Below are positions 24,901-34,961 of a stretch of 64,000 nt of DNA, piece by piece. Location of the stretch: assembly GCF_000208745.1 (NCBI RefSeq), contig NC_030850.1, positions 35,918,041 to 35,982,040 of the forward strand, read 5' to 3'. Position 1 is the first letter of the stretch; the number at the start of each line of letters is the position of its first letter. The DNA is from Theobroma cacao. Its lineage: Eukaryota; Streptophyta; Magnoliopsida; Malvales; Malvaceae. Under the pieces are notes generated by a model. It had not been told where the DNA came from. It ran no database searches and was given only the letters and a program-made list of their open reading frames with translations. The translations under genes and the position numbers were made by a program.

Positions 24901-27900
24901 GAACACCTGGTTCAGGTATCGTGTTGTTGCATATTACTTTGTTAGAATAAAGGTTTTCTAATCATGAGTTCAAATCAAGTTTAATGGTCTGTCAAGACTA
25001 AAATGCCTGAAGAAGAACAAAAATGTAAAAATAGAATGTTTGAAAAACTTTGCATCTTTTGCCTTCACCACCCCTCCTATCACAGTGGGGGAAAGAGTAA
25101 AAATCTATTTTTTAAGATGCACATATCACTCTCTTAATCTGATCAGGGCGGTGGTAAGCTTATGGTTTTGGATCAACTACTTAAGAAGCTATATGATTCT
25201 GGGCATCGTGTCCTTCTCTTTGCTCAGATGACCCATACACTTGACATTTTACAGGTTAGTCTTCCCTAACACAAAGCGTTTGATAATTGCTTCTGTGTGA
25301 TTGCTTATGTTTATGTATTTTTCCAATTATAATAGTATATCTAAATTGCAATGTAGGATTTTCTGGAGTTACGAAAATATTCCTATGAGCGGCTTGATGG
25401 ATCGATTCGAGCTGAAGAGCGCTTTGCTGCGATAAGAAGTTTCAGCAAACGATCAGCTGAAGGGAGTTTGAATTCAGAATCTGACCGAAATGCTGCTTTT
25501 ATTTTCATGATCTCTACAAGAGCTGGGGGTGTTGGCTTGAATCTTGTAGCTGCTGATACTGTAAGTTTTGTCAATCCCAGTTTATGGATGACTACTTTCT
25601 CAACTTTTCATGTGTGGGATTGGTACTGACATTTTGAGCTAGGATACTTTTGTCCATGCATTTCAGAATCCATTTTTTTCTTTTCAGTACTCTAGTTGGG
25701 TGCGACTATAATTAGATATTTGATTGTATAAACTAGTGTTTAAATTAAGGAACTATGTATTGATGGGCAAATGGATCTACCATGCTCTTAAAATTGTTCT
25801 AAAGCACATCCTAAATGTGTTCATTATTTTCTCACTATTATATTCGTATGTTCTTGATTTTCAGCTAATTTCATTTGATAGAGCAGGTTATATTCTATGA
25901 GCAAGATTGGAATCCTCAGGTGGACAAGCAGGCTCTGCAGCGAGCACATCGAATAGGGCAAATGAATCACGTGTTGTCCATAAACCTTGTTACGGAACAT
26001 AGTGTGGAAGAGGTGAGATCTTATATATATACCAATTAAAATTAAAGGCCATTATACTTACTTCTGGGATTTGGATGCATTAATGCAGGTAATTATGCGG
26101 AGAGCAGAGAGGAAGCTGCAGCTTAGTCATAATGTTGTAGGAGATCAAGTAATGGAACAGGAGGGGAAAGAAAATGCAGGAGCTGAAATGGGTGATTTGC
26201 GATCTATCATATTTGGGTTACATATGTTTGATCCTACTGAGATCAATAATGAAAAAGTAGATGAGTTAAAGACGTCGGAGCTTAGTGCTATGGCTGAGAA
26301 AGTAATTGCAGTGCGTCATAAACAAACATTAGGCAAATTTGAGATTAATGCGGGGGATTTGATGGATGGCCATGATGTTATCATGAAAGGGAGTTCTTCT
26401 TTCTGTGTGGATCCTGGTCTTGATGAGGCTTCATATCTCTCCTGGGTTGAAAAATTCAAGGCAGCCTCACAGTCAGGTGATAATCAAATCATGGAGTTGG
26501 AAAGGAGAAGGAATTTTCCTGAGGACAGGCATCTGAAAGTTGAGGCTGCAAAGAAGAAAGCAGAGGAGAAGAAGAAGACTAGATGGGAAGCTCATGGATA
26601 CCATTCACTGTCTGTCCAAGATCCTTTGCCAGTGGATGGAGATATGATGTCAGATTCAGGTTCAGTTCTTTTTGTTTATGGAGATTGTACTGATCCATCA
26701 AAAGTTTGTCTATCTGAGCCTGCTGTCATATTCAGGTTAGTTTCTTGTACTCATCCATCTTAGCTTTCTCATTATTATGCTCATTAAAGGACTAACAATG
26801 GTGTTAATTTCCTCCATGATTAAACAAATTGTCTCTGTTGCTTATAAATATAGTGATTGTAAAGTTAAGTTACTGTTAGTTGACATTGCTTTTGAATTTT
26901 CACTCATCTTAGATTGAGCTCTTACTGCAGCAGTGGTTGCGAATATGGCCAAGTTAATGTGATGGTTGACTTTCATTTGTGAACTTTTTTGTTGAAGCAT
27001 TTGTGAACATTAAATACAGAATAAATCATCTGCAATATCTTTTCTGTTGGATACATATCATTTGCAATACTTTACATAACATTTGAAAGTCAGTTTTTTG
27101 CCTTAATATTTGAAGTGATTCTGCACCCTGTTTTTTGACATACCATTAATTGCTTGAAAGTATGTTCTTTGTATTATGTTCCTTTTAGTACCTGAACTAA
27201 TGGACCCCTTATTTGCACTGGGTTTATTAAAAAGTTGAATTTGTGCCTCTTATTCATATTTATCTTTGATTTTATTGTTCATTTGACAGTTGTATTGATA
27301 ATTCTGGAAACTGGGGTCATGGTGGAATGTTTGATGCTCTGGCAAAGCTTTCTGCTAGCATTCCTGATGCATACGAACGAGCTTCTGAATTTCAGGACCT
27401 TCATCTTGGTGATCTCCATCTTATAAGAATCAATGGTCTGCTATATATCTTGGAGAACTCACCTTTTTGTTTTGGCACGTGTTTCTAGTTTTCTTACTTT
27501 TACTCCATTTTCTGCCATGCAGAGGATTGCAAGGGAAATAATACTCCATGGTGGGTAGCCTTGGCTGTTGTACAATCTTACAATCCAAGACGTAAAGTTC
27601 CTCGTAGTGACATCTCTATTCCTGATTTGGAATGTTGCTTGTCAAAGGCATCATTCTCAGCAGCTGAAAATTCGGGTAAAGACATTTAAACGTAATGTAT
27701 CTTGCATCACCCTCCATCATCATTAATATATATCTCCAAAATGTTGGAGATATAGTAGTTGTCGTTTAATATTGAATGATGTGACCCTTTCTAAATTAAT
27801 AGTTGTTGTTTGTTCCATTTTCGGTCTTAAATGCTAGATACTTGCATCACATAAACTACCTATAGGATGCAATCGACTTGGGTAATTTTTTTCTTTCATG

Positions 27901-28291
27901 CATGTGCAGCTTATCTCATTCACAAAAATGTCAAGAAACAAGCCCATACATTATAGGATGAAGCATTATTTCAATTTTCATTTGCTGCTATGGAGAACCC
28001 AAGTTTTGCTTGCTTCAACCATTTGGAGCCATCTAATGTTTTCTCCCCTGCTTTTTTTCTTTTAACAGCTTCAATACACATGCCGCGTATTGGTTATCAG
28101 GATGGATCAGATCGATCACAGTGGTACACCGTAGAACGCCTTCTGCGAAAATATGCTTCTATTTATGGTGTAAAGATTTTTGTGTATGCCTCTTCCCCAA
28201 TCTCTCCCTATTTTTCTCTCTATCTTTCTATTTGCAAATATATGGTGAATTAACTTCATTTACCTTTTGCAGGTATTATTACCGTCGATGA
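21948..28291 (+). CDS. CHR10: ALC1/CHD1L-type SNF2 chromatin remodeler with C-terminal macro domain, 17 exons, 867 aa
   Basis: ATP-dependent chromatin remodeler. Its animal relative ALC1 (CHD1L) is activated by poly(ADP-ribose) through the macro domain and acts in DNA repair. Exons: 21948-22128, 22253-22260, 22361-22439, 22543-22703, 22854-22985, 23128-23308, 23644-23779, 23858-23975, 24826-24915, 25147-25254, 25357-25560, 25887-26012, 26089-26735, 27290-27435, 27523-27675, 28069-28183, 28273-28291 (2604 nt). The Walker A motif DEMGLGKT is at residues 62-69, and DEAQ (177-180) stands where most SNF2 proteins have [13 protein letters not shown] marks motif III. The helicase C lobe shows [21 protein letters not shown] and [12 protein letters not shown] charged Glu/Lys linker follows, then a macro-like region from about residue 698 ([27 protein letters not shown]) to the end. 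It matches the plant CHR10 lineage (At2g44980). Exon 2 is only 8 nt. Confidence 0.94.
22253..22260 (+). other. 8-nt microexon in the Walker A region of the remodeler
   Basis: The sequence GGGATGAG lies between a clean acceptor (TTACAG) and donor (GTATGT). It supplies the end of Gly61 plus Asp62 and Glu63 of DEMGLGKT. Skipping it would shift the frame and remove the ATPase. The phase fits both neighbours, and no alternative continuous reading restores the motif. Confidence 0.88.
24361..24523 (+). repeat. Degenerate ~55-60 bp minisatellite, three units, in intron 8 of the remodeler
   Basis: Units lie at 24361-24420, 24421-24475 and 24476 to about 24523. Each begins with GATTRTTWA followed by a CTTCT-like stretch, a T-rich core, then an AACACCA or AACAGCA block. 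The first two units end in ACTCT. The copies differ by substitutions and T-run length. The intron (23976-24825) is the longest of the gene. Confidence 0.7.
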
Positions 28292-29298
28292 TCTTGATGC
28301 TGAAGGAGTTTTGGTGTTTATGTCCTTTGCCCTCTATAGTTGTGTCTCTGCCATATTGCAAGCTGTCTTATGCTTATCTCTTCCATGACAGTAGGGAGAT
28401 AGACTGTGTTTGTATAATGAATTATTCTACATGTTGTAAGTAGATGCATTGGCTGGGATGTATGGATATGTACGGATTCTTTTAGTCTAAGATGCATAAT
28501 GTTGCTATCTTTGCATCTCAGTTATGGTAATGTACAGATATTTTTTTGTTTTCCATGTAAAGAAAATGTATTTGTACTAATTTCAAGAGCTCATGAATTT
28601 TGTGGTCAGTGCCGGGACTAGTTCAAACAATCGTCAACCTAGGCAGTAAGGCCTGGCATCATCAAAAGTCATGAGAACCATGAGGGGTGCTTCTCTTTGC
28701 AAATATTCAACTGTAGAATCTATTTCAGCACCTGATAGCTAGAAAAGGGAGCCGTCGAGGCATCGACCTATCAAAGTAGATGGTGGTTCCGTACTTGACC
28801 GCTTCCGGCTTGCAGAAGACCCCTTGTACACCTGGGCAACTTTGGTTCATTGCCTAGTTTAAAATCATACTTTCTCGCATAGCCTGTTGCTTATTCTCTA
28901 TTAAAAACAGAAGATGTTCCTCTTTTGGTTTAATTACTTTGATACAATAGGGATAGAAACCAACCAGTTTTGACTAATGAAATAAAATAATTCGTTGTAG
29001 TATGTTTATGTTCACGGGAATGACGCTTAGTCTTCGTTCTCACCATCGTGCAGGCAAGCAACTCTTCTTATACCATTCTCAGCTTCGTTCTGTTCTCAGG
29101 TAGGTATCCTTTTGACATTTCCTTTTCTATTCCTCCTTTTTTGTTTCGTTTCTTAATGACTAATCTTGTAACTGAAAACGGAAACATAGGTGCTTCTCCT
29201 CTCGTCAAAGCAAGACCCATAGTGACGGTGCCGATGAACAGAAGCGGGGATGGGATGATAAAGCAAAATCATCTAACAAAACCAAGAGAGCAAAATCC
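28292..29298. other. Remodeler 3' UTR and PPR gene 5' flank
   Basis: About 1 kb without a supported gene. The first ~280 bp should be remodeler 3' UTR. A less AT-rich block at about 28610-28850 resembles no family I know and could be an old insertion. The right end holds the PPR promoter and leader, with a CAGGTAGGT donor-like site near 29098 that may start a 5' UTR intron. Confidence 0.45.
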
Positions 29299-31284
29299 AT
29301 GGCTCGTGTCATCAACTCCACGCCATGGTCAAGTGAGCTTGAGTCCTCTCTTTCTTCTCTATCTCCGTCACTTTCTAAAACCACTGTTTTGCAAACTCTC
29401 CGCCTCATTAAAGCTCCATCTAAAGCTCTCCAATTCTTCGACTGGGTTCAAAAAATGGGCTTCCATCACAATGCTCAATCCTTTTTCTTGATACTTGAAA
29501 TATTGGGTAAAGAAAGGAATCTCAATGCAGCTCGTAATTTATTGCTTTCAATTGAGAAAAGGTCTAATGGGTCTGTTAAACTTGAGGACCAGTTCTTTAA
29601 CAGCTTGATTAGGAGCTATGGTAAAGCTGGGCTGTTCCAAGAGTCTATTAAGGTCTTTGAAACTATGAAAGGCATTGGTGTGTCTCCTTCGGTTGTTTCA
29701 TTCAATAATCTTTTGATGATTTTGCTTAAAAGGGGACGTACTAATATGGCAAAGAGTGTGTTCGATGAAATGCTTAGTACGTATGGAGTTTCTCCGGATG
29801 TTTATACCTTTAACATTTTAATTAGGGGGTTTTGTATGAATTCAATGGTTGATGAGGGGTTTCGGTTTTTCAAGGAAATGGAACGATTTAAATGTGATCC
29901 TGATGTTGTTACTTATAATATAATTGTTGATGGATTGTGTAGGGCGGGAAAGGTTGGCATTGCACGCAATGTGGTGAGAGGTATGAGCAAGAAAAGCTTG
30001 GATTTGAATCCTAATGTTGTTACTTATACTACTTTGGTTAGAGGGTATTGTATGAAGCAAGAGATTGATGAAGCTTTGGTTGTTTTCAAAGAGATGATTA
30101 GTCGACGGTTGAGACCGAATAGGATTACTTACAATACTTTAATTAAAGGGCTCTCTGAGGTCCATGAATACGAAAAGATAAAAGAAATTTTGGAGGGAAT
30201 GGGGGAAGATGGAAGATTTGTTCCAGATACTTGCACTTTAAACACGTTAATAAATGCACACTGCAATGCTGAAAACATGGATGAAGCATTGAATGTGTTC
30301 AAAAGGATGTCTGAATTGAATGTGCTACCAGATTCAGCAACTTATAGTGTTATCATCAGGAGTTTGTGTCAAAAAGGGGATTTTGAAAAGGCAGAGGAGT
30401 TCTTTGATGAGCTAGCAGAGAAGGAGATATTGTTAAGTGATGTGGGTTGTACACCTCTTGTTGCAGCATATAATCCCATGTTTGAGTATTTATGTGGAAA
30501 TGGAAAAACTAAGAAAGCTGAGATAGTGTTTAGGCAGCTAATGAAGAGGGGAAGACAAGACCCTCCTGCTTACAAGACTTTGATCTTAGGGCACTGCAGG
30601 GAAGGTACGTTTAAAGATGGTTATGAGCTCTTGGTCTTGATGTTGAGAAGAGATTTTGAACCTGGTTTTGAGATCTATGACTCACTGATTAGTGGTCTCT
30701 TGCAGAAGGGTGAACCTCTTCTTGCTCACCTGACCCTAGAGAAGATGCTGAAGAGTTCGCATCTCCCTCAAACATCTTCTGTTCATTCTATACTTGCAGA
30801 ACTTTTGAAAAAGAGTTGTGCTCAAGAGGCAGCCAGTTTGGTAACTCTAATGCTGGACACAAGAATTAGACAAAATGTCAATCTGTCAACACAGACTGCA
30901 AAATTGCTCTTTGCAAGATGGTTGCAAGATAAAGCATTTCAAATTATTGGATTACTTTATGATAATGGCTATGTGGTTGAGATGGAAGAACTAGTTGGTT
31001 TCCTTTGTCAGAGTGGAAAACTTTTAGAGGCATGCAAGATGTTGCAATTTAGTTTGGAAAAGCACAAGAGTGTTGATATTGAAATGTGCAGCATGGTTAT
31101 AGAAGGTCTTTGTAACAGCAAGAGACTTTCAGAAGCATTTGGTTTGTACTATGAACTGGTGGAGAGAGGAAAACATCAACAGTTGAGATGCCTTGAGAAT
31201 TTGAAAATTGCCTTAGAAGCAGGAGGAAGGTTAGATGAAGCTGAGTTCGTATCAAAGAGGATGCCCAAACCAGCAGCACTGTAA
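29299..31284 (+). CDS. P-class pentatricopeptide repeat protein, At1g02060-like, intronless, 661 aa
   Basis: PPR proteins bind organelle RNA through tandem 35-residue helical repeats. P-class members mostly stabilise, splice or help translate transcripts. The gene is a single open exon, as is usual for plant PPRs. An N-terminal stretch of about 35 residues precedes the repeats. From about residue 90 there are a dozen or so P-type repeats, recognisable by VVTYNIIVDGLCRAGK, NVVTYTTLVRGYCMKQ, RITYNTLIKGLSE, ATYSVIIRSLCQKGD and PPAYKTLILGHCREG. No E, DYW or SMR domain follows, so RNA editing is unlikely. The best match from memory is At1g02060, annotated as chloroplastic. A target RNA cannot be read from the sequence. 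Its next neighbour is the polyketide synthase, as in Arabidopsis. Confidence 0.94.
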   Translation: MARVINSTPWSSELESSLSSLSPSLSKTTVLQTLRLIKAPSKALQFFDWVQKMGFHHNAQSFFLILEILGKERNLNAARNLLLSIEKRSNGSVKLEDQFFNSLIRSYGKAGLFQESIKVFETMKGIGVSPSVVSFNNLLMILLKRGRTNMAKSVFDEMLSTYGVSPDVYTFNILIRGFCMNSMVDEGFRFFKEMERFKCDPDVVTYNIIVDGLCRAGKVGIARNVVRGMSKKSLDLNPNVVTYTTLVRGYCMKQEIDEALVVFKEMISRRLRPNRITYNTLIKGLSEVHEYEKIKEILEGMGEDGRFVPDTCTLNTLINAHCNAENMDEALNVFKRMSELNVLPDSATYSVIIRSLCQKGDFEKAEEFFDELAEKEILLSDVGCTPLVAAYNPMFEYLCGNGKTKKAEIVFRQLMKRGRQDPPAYKTLILGHCREGTFKDGYELLVLMLRRDFEPGFEIYDSLISGLLQKGEPLLAHLTLEKMLKSSHLPQTSSVHSILAELLKKSCAQEAASLVTLMLDTRIRQNVNLSTQTAKLLFARWLQDKAFQIIGLLYDNGYVVEMEELVGFLCQSGKLLEACKMLQFSLEKHKSVDIEMCSMVIEGLCNSKRLSEAFGLYYELVERGKHQQLRCLENLKIALEAGGRLDEAEFVSKRMPKPAAL

Positions 31285-31936
31285 TGATGCTTCTCTAAAA
31301 CTCATCACTAGGATAGAGAAATTTCAGCAGCAATAACTCCTAAGTAAGTCCATTTACTCTTTCCAAAAATGGCAGACCAGGTAATCTAGAACGAGCATCT
31401 AAACTACAGGATTTTTATACTGAAGTATTAGCATTGGAAACAGGCAGGAGTCTTCAGATAGTTTCACTTCTCAGTTCTTCAAGACTCTAATGTGAGTCAA
31501 CTGTCAAAAATGCCTCATTAGGTTGGACATCAAGCATCTTACTGCTAAGATGACATTTCTTTGATTTAGATCGATTGATATCATTAATCCCTGCTTGAGT
31601 GTAGATATAATTTGTCTTTTACATGGTTTATTTCTCATATCTTGCAGGTATAATTCAGAATTTTCATAGCTAAATGTCTCAATACATAGATTGAACATTG
31701 TACTTGGAAAATATTATATTCGTCACAAGCTTCATCCATAGTAGGTAATCAAGGTGGATCAGATTGCACGAAGTCAGGCATATGGTTGAAGTCTTCTATA
31801 AATCCACTGATTATCATTTGGCTGTCTTCTTCTGCGGCATTCCAGACTCACTCAAAAGAAGGATAGGCATTCTCCCGAGGGCTAAAAATCATGGCCACTA
31901 GATGGGTTCTAATTTGTATGTAAAGGAGATAACAAA

Positions 31937-31981
<45 letters not shown>

Positions 31982-32390
31982 CATTGGCCTATAATTTGTT
32001 AAGATTTTTCTGGCATTTTTTGTTTTTTCTTTTGTTGATCAGAAGAGAGTGAAGAAAGGTTCTCCCCCAAATTGAATTATAATTCTTTATCTTTCTTACG
32101 CATGCCAAAATGGAAGGTATGTTGTAAACAACAATTAGGTCATACTAAAGGAAAAGAAATGGAAAAGAATGCTACATCCAGAGCCTTCACACTTCTAACA
32201 ACAGTTGCCCAAAATATCACCAAACCCTAATAAAGTAACTAATTTTCTCTTTCCATGATAGGCTTTCTTGAAACCAAACTCTCTCCAAGAACAAGCTAAC
32301 CTCTCCTTTATATTCTCTGCTCATGGAAACGCCTACATTAAAGTTTTTGTCAAGAACCTAGTCAGTGTCTTCTTTGTAGGCCTCCTAAAG
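31285..32390. promoter_or_regulatory. PPR 3' UTR and LAP6/PKSA promoter region
   Basis: About 1.1 kb between two tandem plus-strand genes. It contains an (AG)n microsatellite at 31939-31977. The AG tract lies about 410 bp upstream of the LAP6 ATG. An AAACCCTAA telo-box occurs at 32223-32231. No anther-specific element is claimed and no other gene is seen. Confidence 0.5.
31939..31977. repeat. (AG)n microsatellite, about 19 repeats
   Basis: An uninterrupted 39-nt AG tract in the region upstream of the polyketide synthase gene. Such GA/CT tracts are frequent in plant promoters and are usually polymorphic in length. Confidence 0.95.
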
Positions 32391-33669
32391 ATGTCAAAAA
32401 CTGACAGTAATGGTGCTCCGGGGCATCGGCTTAGGCGTGCTTCCACATCAGGGAAGGCAACAGTGCTTGCAATGGGCAAGGCGTTTCCAAGTCAACTCAT
32501 CCCTCAAGAATGCTTGGTGGAAGGCTACATTCGTGATACAAAATGTGAAGATGCCTCCATCAAAGCGAAACTGGAACGTTTATGTAAGCAAATTTCTATC
32601 TCTGCCTTCCATCAAATGGCTAAATTTGGCAGACAGACATGGTGTTCCCACTTATAATATATTTGGCTCATCATGCATGTCTCGTTTGTTGTCTTTGGTA
32701 GGTAAAACAACAACTGTAAAGACTAGGTACACGGTCATGTGCAAGGAGATTTTGGACAAATACCCAGAACTGGCAACCGAGGGCTCATCAACAATCAAAC
32801 AAAGGCTTGAAATAGCAAACCCTGCAGTTGTTGAGATGGCACTGGAAGCAAGCCTAGCTTGCATAAAGGAATGGGGAAGGCCTGCTACTGATATCACCCA
32901 TATCATCTATGTTTCTTCCAGTGAGATACGCTTACCTGGTGGTGATCTTTACCTTGCTAGCCAACTTGGCCTAAAGAATGATGTTAACCGGGTGATGCTC
33001 TATTTTCTTGGTTGCTATGGTGGTGTCACTGGCCTTCGGGTAGCCAAGGACATAGCTGAAAACAATCCAGGAAGTCGTATTCTGTTAACTACCTCTGAAA
33101 CCACCATCCTTGGTTTTCGACCTCCAAACAAAGCCCGCCCTTATGACCTTGTTGGTGCAGCACTTTTTGGTGATGGAGCAGCAGCAGTTATCATTGGAAC
33201 CGATCCAATAACCAACTCGGAATCTCCTTTCATGGAACTCAACTATGCAGTCCAACAGTTCCTGCCCGGAACACAGAATGTCATCGATGGGCGCCTCTCT
33301 GAAGAGGGCATAAACTTCAAACTCGGAAGAGACCTCCCTCAGAAGATTGAAGACAACATCGAGGAATTCTGCAGGAAACTCGTGTCAAAGGCTAACCTGA
33401 CAGAATTCAACGACTTGTTTTGGGCTGTGCATCCTGGAGGACCAGCAATACTGAACCGCTTGGAGAACACTCTCAAACTGAACAATGGGAAACTGGAATG
33501 CAGCAGGAGAGCATTGATGGACTACGGGAATGTTAGCAGCAACACCATTTTCTATGTCATGGAATACATGAGGGAGGAGTTAAAGGCAGAGGGAGGCGAA
33601 GAATGGGGCCTTGCGTTAGCATTTGGTCCTGGAATCACATTTGAAGGCATTCTTCTTCGCAGCCTGTAA
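32391..33669 (+). CDS. LAP6: Type III polyketide synthase A (LAP6/PKSA, anther-specific chalcone synthase-like), 386 aa
   Basis: Makes alkyl alpha-pyrones by condensing hydroxy fatty acyl-CoA with malonyl-CoA. In the tapetum these feed, together with ACOS5, CYP703A2, CYP704B and TKPR1, into sporopollenin of the pollen wall. Exons: 32391-32583 and 32702-33669 (1161 nt), one 118-nt intron splitting a Cys codon, the conserved intron position of chalcone synthase genes. The catalytic triad is present: Cys169 (YFLGCYGG), His308 (WAVHPGG) and Asn341 (DYGNVSSN), and the C-terminus has the FGPGITFEG loop. RYTVM, SSSEIRLPGGD and KARPYDLVGAALFGDGA are diagnostic of the LAP6 branch rather than true chalcone synthase or LAP5. 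Expression in tapetum is known for the family, not shown here. Confidence 0.95.
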
Positions 33670-34961
33670 TCAACATTCATGTTGCAGAGTTGCACGTACT
33701 TGGATTTCTAGTCATTTATGTCAAACTTGCTAGCTATATATTCATATTCTGCTCAGTTTAAATCAGTAACTAAGAAACATAAAAATCTTCAATTACTCTC
33801 TCAAGTCTCAATCCATGGTATATTCCTATTAATACTGGTATTCTCCAATTTTTATTGTTTGGTTTATCTTTAATAATTGATTAATTTTTGTTATTTTCTT
33901 TCACTTTGTTAAGTTAAATATGGAAAAAACTTATTTTTATACTCTAATTACACTATAAGATCTTTATCAAATTACATAGAAAAAGCAACTACTCCCTTTG
34001 TTCTTTTTCCTCTTTGACTTTCACAGAAATTACAAAAACTTTGATTTTAATATATTTTATATTAAAATTTAAAATTTTTTATAATATATATGTTTAATGT
34101 TTTTTAACATGAAAAAAAATAAAAAATCATTAATTATCTGAAAAAGACTTAATTTTAAGACAATTAAAAAAATGAAAAAAAAGATAGAAAGTCGAAGAAT
34201 TTTGTTTTATTATTATTATTTATATAAAACAAAAATATTGGACTTATGGCCCATTAATGAGATTCTCTAGCTGGGGGGTAAAAGCAAATCAAGGCCCAAC
34301 CGAATAAAAATTTTCCCTTTCCGTTCGATTTACGGCCCAATATCAGTAAAAGTGTTTCAAACGACGTCGTACAGCTTCCCACTCTTCTTTGCCGTTAAGA
34401 ATCTGCTATACTTGTTGAAAATGATCGAATCTACGATACTGAAGAGGTGGGAAAATTACTAGCAATCCAGTACCTGCGAAGATTGAACGGATTATTGATT
34501 GCTCGAGGAGGCTTCGGGTAAGTGCTTGATGAATTTGCATCGAATAAATAATTTTTCTTATTTTTAATTATTTGATTATTATTTCCTTTCCTCTTTTATC
34601 TTTCTTATACATTTTGCTTAAATTTTTTCTTTTCAAGTAAGTTGAAACACGTTGTCCATCGAATCTTTCAATGCGAACGATCTAGGGTTTAAGAATTAGT
34701 AATACAGAAATGAAAGAATCGAATAATGATTTGTGGAAGGTTTAATAACTGCATAGTTTTCTAGTCTTAGGCTTTTGGAAGTGAATTATTCTATCATGGG
34801 AATGCTCTGCCCGAAACTTAGATTAATAAGGCTTGGATTGCTCTTCTTCAAGGCATTTTTTTATCTCTAACTTAACTATATTTCCTTCGTGAGTGGTTTT
34901 TTATTAGGAATCTAACTTTTTTTTCGTTTGTACCTTATTGGTTATTTAGAGGTTGATCTCA
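33670..34961. promoter_or_regulatory. LAP6 3' flank, hydrolase promoter and spliced 5' UTR
   Basis: The left part is LAP6 3' UTR and very AT-rich DNA (33,840-34,200). A promoter-like block follows: three GGCCCA (site II) motifs at 34248-34253, 34293-34298 and 34334-34339, then an AAACGACGTCGT palindrome at 34359-34370. A likely 5' UTR exon ends at 34517 (CTTCGG/GTAAGT). Its intron ends at 34949, putting the next exon start at 34950, 12 bp before the ATG. The leader carries a 13-codon upstream ORF (34421-34462). Confidence 0.6.

Noticed and set aside
29048..29491. 147-codon frame overlapping the PPR start
   Set aside because: It begins without ATG and its second half is an out-of-frame reading of the PPR gene.
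32036..32056. Sequence resembling miR156 upstream of LAP6
   Set aside because: It differs from the mature miRNA by an insertion and 3' changes, and no complementary arm that could form a precursor hairpin is visible nearby.
32410..32701. Open frame that reads through the LAP6 intron and joins exon 2
   Set aside because: It uses a different frame from the conserved exon 1 start. The GT-AG splice restores the full LAP6 N-terminus, so the read-through is accidental.
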